A stretch of DNA of 64,000 nt from assembly GCA_910575445.1 (NCBI GenBank), contig CAJTFW010000007.1, positions 93,008-157,007 on the forward strand, read 5' to 3'. Shown piece after piece: positions 61,490 to 64,000 of this stretch. Position numbers and translations under genes: made by a program. Numbering within the stretch: the stretch's first letter is position 1; the number at the start of each line of letters is the position of its first letter. Source of the stretch: Lachnospiraceae bacterium (GTDB taxonomy: Bacteria; Bacillota; Clostridia; Lachnospirales; Lachnospiraceae). The notes below the pieces were generated by a model. That model made no database searches. It had not been told where the DNA came from and saw only the letters and a list, made by a program, of their open reading frames with translations.

Positions 61490-62335
61490 TTACGCTTTTG
61501 TTTTATTGACCACTCGTTCTATATGAATGGTCAGATAAAGCTGTTCTTCTTTGGACAGTTCATATCCATATTTTTTCTCAATAAACTGTGTAATCTTCTC
61601 TACACAACCATAGGCTTTTTTATATTTCTCCTTAATCACTGCCCACAAGTCATCGTTGTCATCTTCTGTATAGATATTTTTCTCCACCAATCGTTTGGAG
61701 AAGAATTTTAGATGTGTAATAAACCGATAGTAATAGACATCATCTTCATTGAAGGTAATCTTAAAATAATACCTTACAATATTGACAATCTCCTGCATAA
61801 TCCGGGTGATTTCATACATATTGTGCATCACTTCCTGGTCCATCTGTGCATTTGCCAAATGCAGTGCGATAAAACCGGCTTCATCTTCTGGAAGTTCTAC
61901 TTTACACCGCTTTAAAATCAACTGAAGCGCCCAAAGGCCAATCTGATATTCTTCTTTATAAAATCTTCGAATATCCCAAAGCAGCACATTTTTCACAGTC
62001 ACCCCATCTAAGAAGCGAACAATCGAAGTATGTACATGGTCAATAAGAGAGATATAGACCATCTCATTAAGCTTTTTCCCAAGCTGTTTTCTTGCTTCTG
62101 CGATAATCTCTTCTCCAAGTGCAATATGCTCCATGGGAATATCCTGAATCAACACTTGAAATTTATTGCTGACTTCCTTTGCAGACAGAGAAAACATCTT
62201 GTCAACCATCTCTTCTGCAATCGTCTCACCTGCTTTTTTCTTAAAGCAGATGCCTCTTCCCATAACAATCTTTTCTTCTCCCTGTTCATCCAGCACTACT
62301 GCCACGTTGTTATTCAAAATCTTAAATATCTTCAT
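61490..62335 (-). CDS. BglG/LicT-family transcription antiterminator
   Basis: This 281-residue protein starts MKIFKILNNNVAVVLDEQGE, the RNA-binding CAT domain of BglG/LicT proteins, with GRGICFKKKAGE, followed by two PRD domains (YISLIDHVHTSIVRFLDG; FITHLKFFSKRLVEKN). Conserved PRD histidines receive PTS phosphate. It binds RAT hairpins and prevents termination when beta-glucosides are present. The start ATG at 62335 has AGAAAGG upstream. RAT sites occur both before its own gene and before the PTS gene. Confidence 0.93.
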   Translation of the reverse strand: MKIFKILNNNVAVVLDEQGEEKIVMGRGICFKKKAGETIAEEMVDKMFSLSAKEVSNKFQVLIQDIPMEHIALGEEIIAEARKQLGKKLNEMVYISLIDHVHTSIVRFLDGVTVKNVLLWDIRRFYKEEYQIGLWALQLILKRCKVELPEDEAGFIALHLANAQMDQEVMHNMYEITRIMQEIVNIVRYYFKITFNEDDVYYYRFITHLKFFSKRLVEKNIYTEDDNDDLWAVIKEKYKKAYGCVEKITQFIEKKYGYELSKEEQLYLTIHIERVVNKTKA

Positions 62336-62370
62336 GACCTTTCTCCCCCTGTACCGCTGTTCTGTAAAAC

Positions 62371-62458
62371 AAAAAAACCTATATGCAAAATACATCCTGG
62401 AGCATTATCCAAGATTTATCTACATATAGGTTTGGCTTGCTTCTACAATCACCATCCT
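62371..62458 (-). promoter_or_regulatory. RAT site overlapping a terminator before the antiterminator gene
   Basis: The RAT site lies at 62458-62428 (AGGATGGTGATTGTAGAAGC then AAGCCAAACCT). Its 3' bases AAACCTATATG (62433-62423) also pair with GCATATAGGTT (62385-62376), which is followed by TTTTTG, a terminator. The two folds exclude each other, as expected for antitermination and autocontrol. Confidence 0.85.
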
Positions 62459-62470
62459 GAAACTGTGAGA

Positions 62471-62499
62471 ATTATAACATATGTGAAGATAGAAGTCAA
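62471..62499 (-). promoter_or_regulatory. Promoter of the beta-glucoside operon
   Basis: Minus strand TTGACT (62499-62494) and TATAAT (62476-62471), 17-base spacer, starting RNA just before the RAT site. Confidence 0.85.
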
Positions 62500-62770
62500 T
62501 AGGGAGCGGGGGAAGATATTTACAAGTTTCATTTTGTCGTGTTGTGTCCATGACGAGTATAGCACAACACCGCAACCAAATCAACCAGCCGGAGAGGAAA
62601 GTAAGTGTTGAATGGTGTGAAAAATAACATTACTGATAGTTTTACATTCCAAAAGCTCACCCCCCCCTTACTTCTAAAAATGCACGTTTAGAAAAAAATA
62701 GCAAGAGGAATATCATTAAAATATGGATTACTTTTGTTAGAAAGGTGCAAAACAAAAAGTAACGATTAAG
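62500..62770. other. Intergenic stretch before the IS element
   Basis: No gene is seen. It contains an inverted repeat GTGTTGTG (62539-62546) / CACAACAC (62563-62570) and a run of eight C at about 62660-62667. Confidence 0.4.
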
Positions 62771-62772
62771 TT

Positions 62773-62795
62773 GACCCATTGGACGCCATCGGCAC
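62773..62795 (+). repeat. Fragment of repeat family 1 at the IS left flank
   Basis: These 23 bases (GACCCATTGGACGCCATCGG plus CAC) are identical to the start of the core in copies B, C and D. Where the other copies continue TTAGCGAGCG, this one continues into the left end of an IS200/IS605 element. The element may have inserted into a copy, whose second half would lie beyond the window. Confidence 0.75.
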
Positions 62796-62956
62796 AAAGT
62801 ATAAATTTCCATTTATGAAAGTATGCCAAGAACACCTGTGACTTCAGTCATGGGATGAATTGACATACATATGTTAAAGGAAAATATGCTGTATTGTATT
62901 GAAAATACTGGATTTTACAAATTACATATGTTATTATAATCATGAGGTGATAATAT

Positions 62957-63358
62957 ATGGAAGTGGCTCATGGGCGAGGATATGTATATTCCATTCAGTA
63001 TCATATGGTATGGTGTGTGAAATACAGGCATAAACTTATTTCACGACAAATAGAAAAAAGATTAGCAGAAATACTAAATAAAATAGCGAATGATAATGGA
63101 TTCCAGATACTAGAATGTAACATGGATAAGGACCATATCCATCTACTTATAAATTGTTCTCCACAGCACTATATACCAGATATGATAAAAGCGTTAAAGG
63201 GAGTATCTGCAAGGATTTTAATGAAAGAATACAAAGAAGAATTAAGAAAGAAATTATGGGGAGGACACTTATGGAATCCGTCCTATTTTGTAGCAACCGT
63301 ATCTGAAAATACAGAAGAACAAATTAGGAAGTACATTCAAAAGCAGAAAAGAGAGTGA
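62957..63358 (+). CDS. tnpA: IS200/IS605 transposase TnpA (Y1 HUH)
   Basis: This 133-residue protein is a full-length Y1 transposase. The HUH motif is KDHIHLLI, the N-terminal YSIQYHMVWCVKYRHKLI is typical, and the catalytic tyrosine lies in EEQIRKYIQKQ. It moves the element as single-stranded DNA by peel-and-paste. AGGTGAT precedes the ATG. No internal stop is present, so it may be active. Confidence 0.95.
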   Translation: MEVAHGRGYVYSIQYHMVWCVKYRHKLISRQIEKRLAEILNKIANDNGFQILECNMDKDHIHLLINCSPQHYIPDMIKALKGVSARILMKEYKEELRKKLWGGHLWNPSYFVATVSENTEEQIRKYIQKQKRE

Positions 63359-63368
63359 GGTGAAGTCC

Positions 63369-64000
63369 GTGGAAAAAGCTTATAAGTACCGGATATATCC
63401 AAATAAAAAGCAAAAAGAAATACTTGCGAAAACGTTTGGATGCTGTCGTTTTGTGTATAATTATTATTTAGAACAACGTATGAAAAGGTATGAAACAAAG
63501 AAAGAAACCTTCACATATGTACAGTGTGCAAATGATATGAAACAGTTAAAAGCAGAACGGGAATGGCTAAAAGAAGTTGATTCCACTGCTCTGCAATCCT
63601 CATTGAAAGATTTAGAGAATGCTTATCGTAAATTCTTTAAGGAGCACACGGGATATCCAAAATTCAAATCCAAAAAGACCCATAGATTTTCTTACAAATC
63701 AAAATGTGTAAATGGGAATATTCAGTATTGTAATAAATATATGAAGTTGCCTAAAATAGGAAGGATAAAAACAAAAAATAAATTCCTACCACAAGGAAGG
63801 ATTTTGAATGCAACCATCTCACAGGAACCAAGTGGAAAATATTATGTATCACTTTGTTGTACAGATGTAGATATGCAAGGATTAGAAAAGACTGGAAATT
63901 CCGTTGGAATTGATTTAGGAGTGAAAGAATTTTGTATAACATCGGATGGCAAAATCGTTGTAAATCCTAAATATCTCAAGAAGTCCTTAAACAAACTTGC
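63369..64000 (+). CDS. tnpB: TnpB, RNA-guided nuclease of IS605 (C-terminus outside window)
   Basis: A GTG at 63369, with GAGGTGAAG upstream and 10 bases after the tnpA stop, opens a frame that runs to the window end (about 210 codons). It reads MEKAYKYRIYPNKKQKEILA..., with CCRFVYNYYLEQR, GYPKFKSKK and the RuvC-I motif GIDLGVKEF with its catalytic Asp. This is the N-terminal half of TnpB. TnpB cuts DNA at the empty site guided by an RNA from the right end of the element. The RuvC-II, zinc finger and RuvC-III parts cannot be checked. Confidence 0.93.
   Translation, partial: MEKAYKYRIYPNKKQKEILAKTFGCCRFVYNYYLEQRMKRYETKKETFTYVQCANDMKQLKAEREWLKEVDSTALQSSLKDLENAYRKFFKEHTGYPKFKSKKTHRFSYKSKCVNGNIQYCNKYMKLPKIGRIKTKNKFLPQGRILNATISQEPSGKYYVSLCCTDVDMQGLEKTGNSVGIDLGVKEFCITSDGKIVVNPKYLKKSLNKL

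Larger units (their letters stand above)
62796..64000 (+). mobile_element. IS200/IS605-type insertion sequence (right end outside window)
   Basis: The element carries tnpA and tnpB in the same direction. The left end holds a hairpin CCTGTGACT/AGTCATGGG (62835-62854) with a small loop and an outer GTATGCCAA/TTGACATAC pairing (62821-62829 with 62860-62868), of the kind TnpA recognises as single-stranded DNA. The left boundary is placed where similarity to repeat family 1 stops. The right end and any guide RNA are not in the window. Confidence 0.8.

Noticed and set aside
62539..62570. Inverted repeat GTGTTGTG/CACAACAC as an operator
   Set aside because: No promoter or regulator context nearby; noted only as part of the intergenic stretch.

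Overview
The window looks like chromosomal DNA of a low-GC Gram-positive anaerobe of the Clostridia, most likely Lachnospiraceae. This is inferred from gene content (split transketolase, DUF1292, type III pantothenate kinase, tetrahydrofolate riboswitch with a FolT-type ECF transporter, AGCS carriers, paired WYL proteins), from consensus sigma-A promoters and from strong AGGAGG ribosome-binding sites. No species is claimed.

Layout. 1-5.1 kb: a minus-strand carbon module (split transketolase, D-2-hydroxyacid dehydrogenase, start of glycerate kinase), then a DUF218 protein and a PLP aminotransferase. 5.2-13.5 kb: DUF1292 protein, then a minus-strand operon of FecR-like lipoprotein, metallo-beta-lactamase-fold hydrolase, GAF/HD-GYP protein, CHASE2 nucleotide cyclase and coaX; coaBC follows on the plus strand. 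13.5-18.3 kb: the most unusual stretch. It holds rtcB RNA ligase, a 727-residue protein with a TerD-like C-terminal part, three tandem tRNA-mimicking RNA modules that resemble bacterial Y RNAs, and, behind a perfect consensus promoter, three 51-nt hairpin repeats, a terminator and a PBECR4-like nuclease gene. That last layout is the layout of a type III toxin-antitoxin system. 18.4-26.9 kb: Lsa-like ABC-F protein with a long leader, class A penicillin-binding protein, two WYL proteins, nudC, and a THF riboswitch with folT.

26.9-36.8 kb: thiolase, SDR reductase, 3-hydroxyacyl-CoA dehydrogenase, CoA-transferase and acyl-CoA synthetase, divergent from a small membrane protein, a sodium:solute symporter and a PsbP-like protein; a LacI-type regulator follows. 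Three operator-like sites flank the two facing consensus promoters, which suggests one regulon for uptake and CoA-dependent breakdown of an organic acid. 36.8-50.3 kb: ordinary chromosome (SIMPL protein, two-component system, galK, uppP, DUF815 ATPase, aminotransferase, HD hydrolase, AGCS carrier with Lrp regulator, glmS). 50.5-56.1 kb: mannitol operon mtlR-mtlA-mtlD plus an HPr paralogue. 56.1-62.5 kb: larC, then a beta-glucoside PTS operon under LicT/BglG antitermination with two RAT sites. 62.8-64 kb: an IS200/IS605 element with tnpA and a tnpB cut by the window edge.

Two families of dispersed structured repeats run through intergenic spaces. One, about 160-200 bp with four full copies and one fragment next to the IS, keeps a constant core while its long outer arms change in sequence yet stay complementary. 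The other is a near-palindrome of about 100 bp, present twice in tandem at 1.25 kb and as a relative at 28.9 kb.
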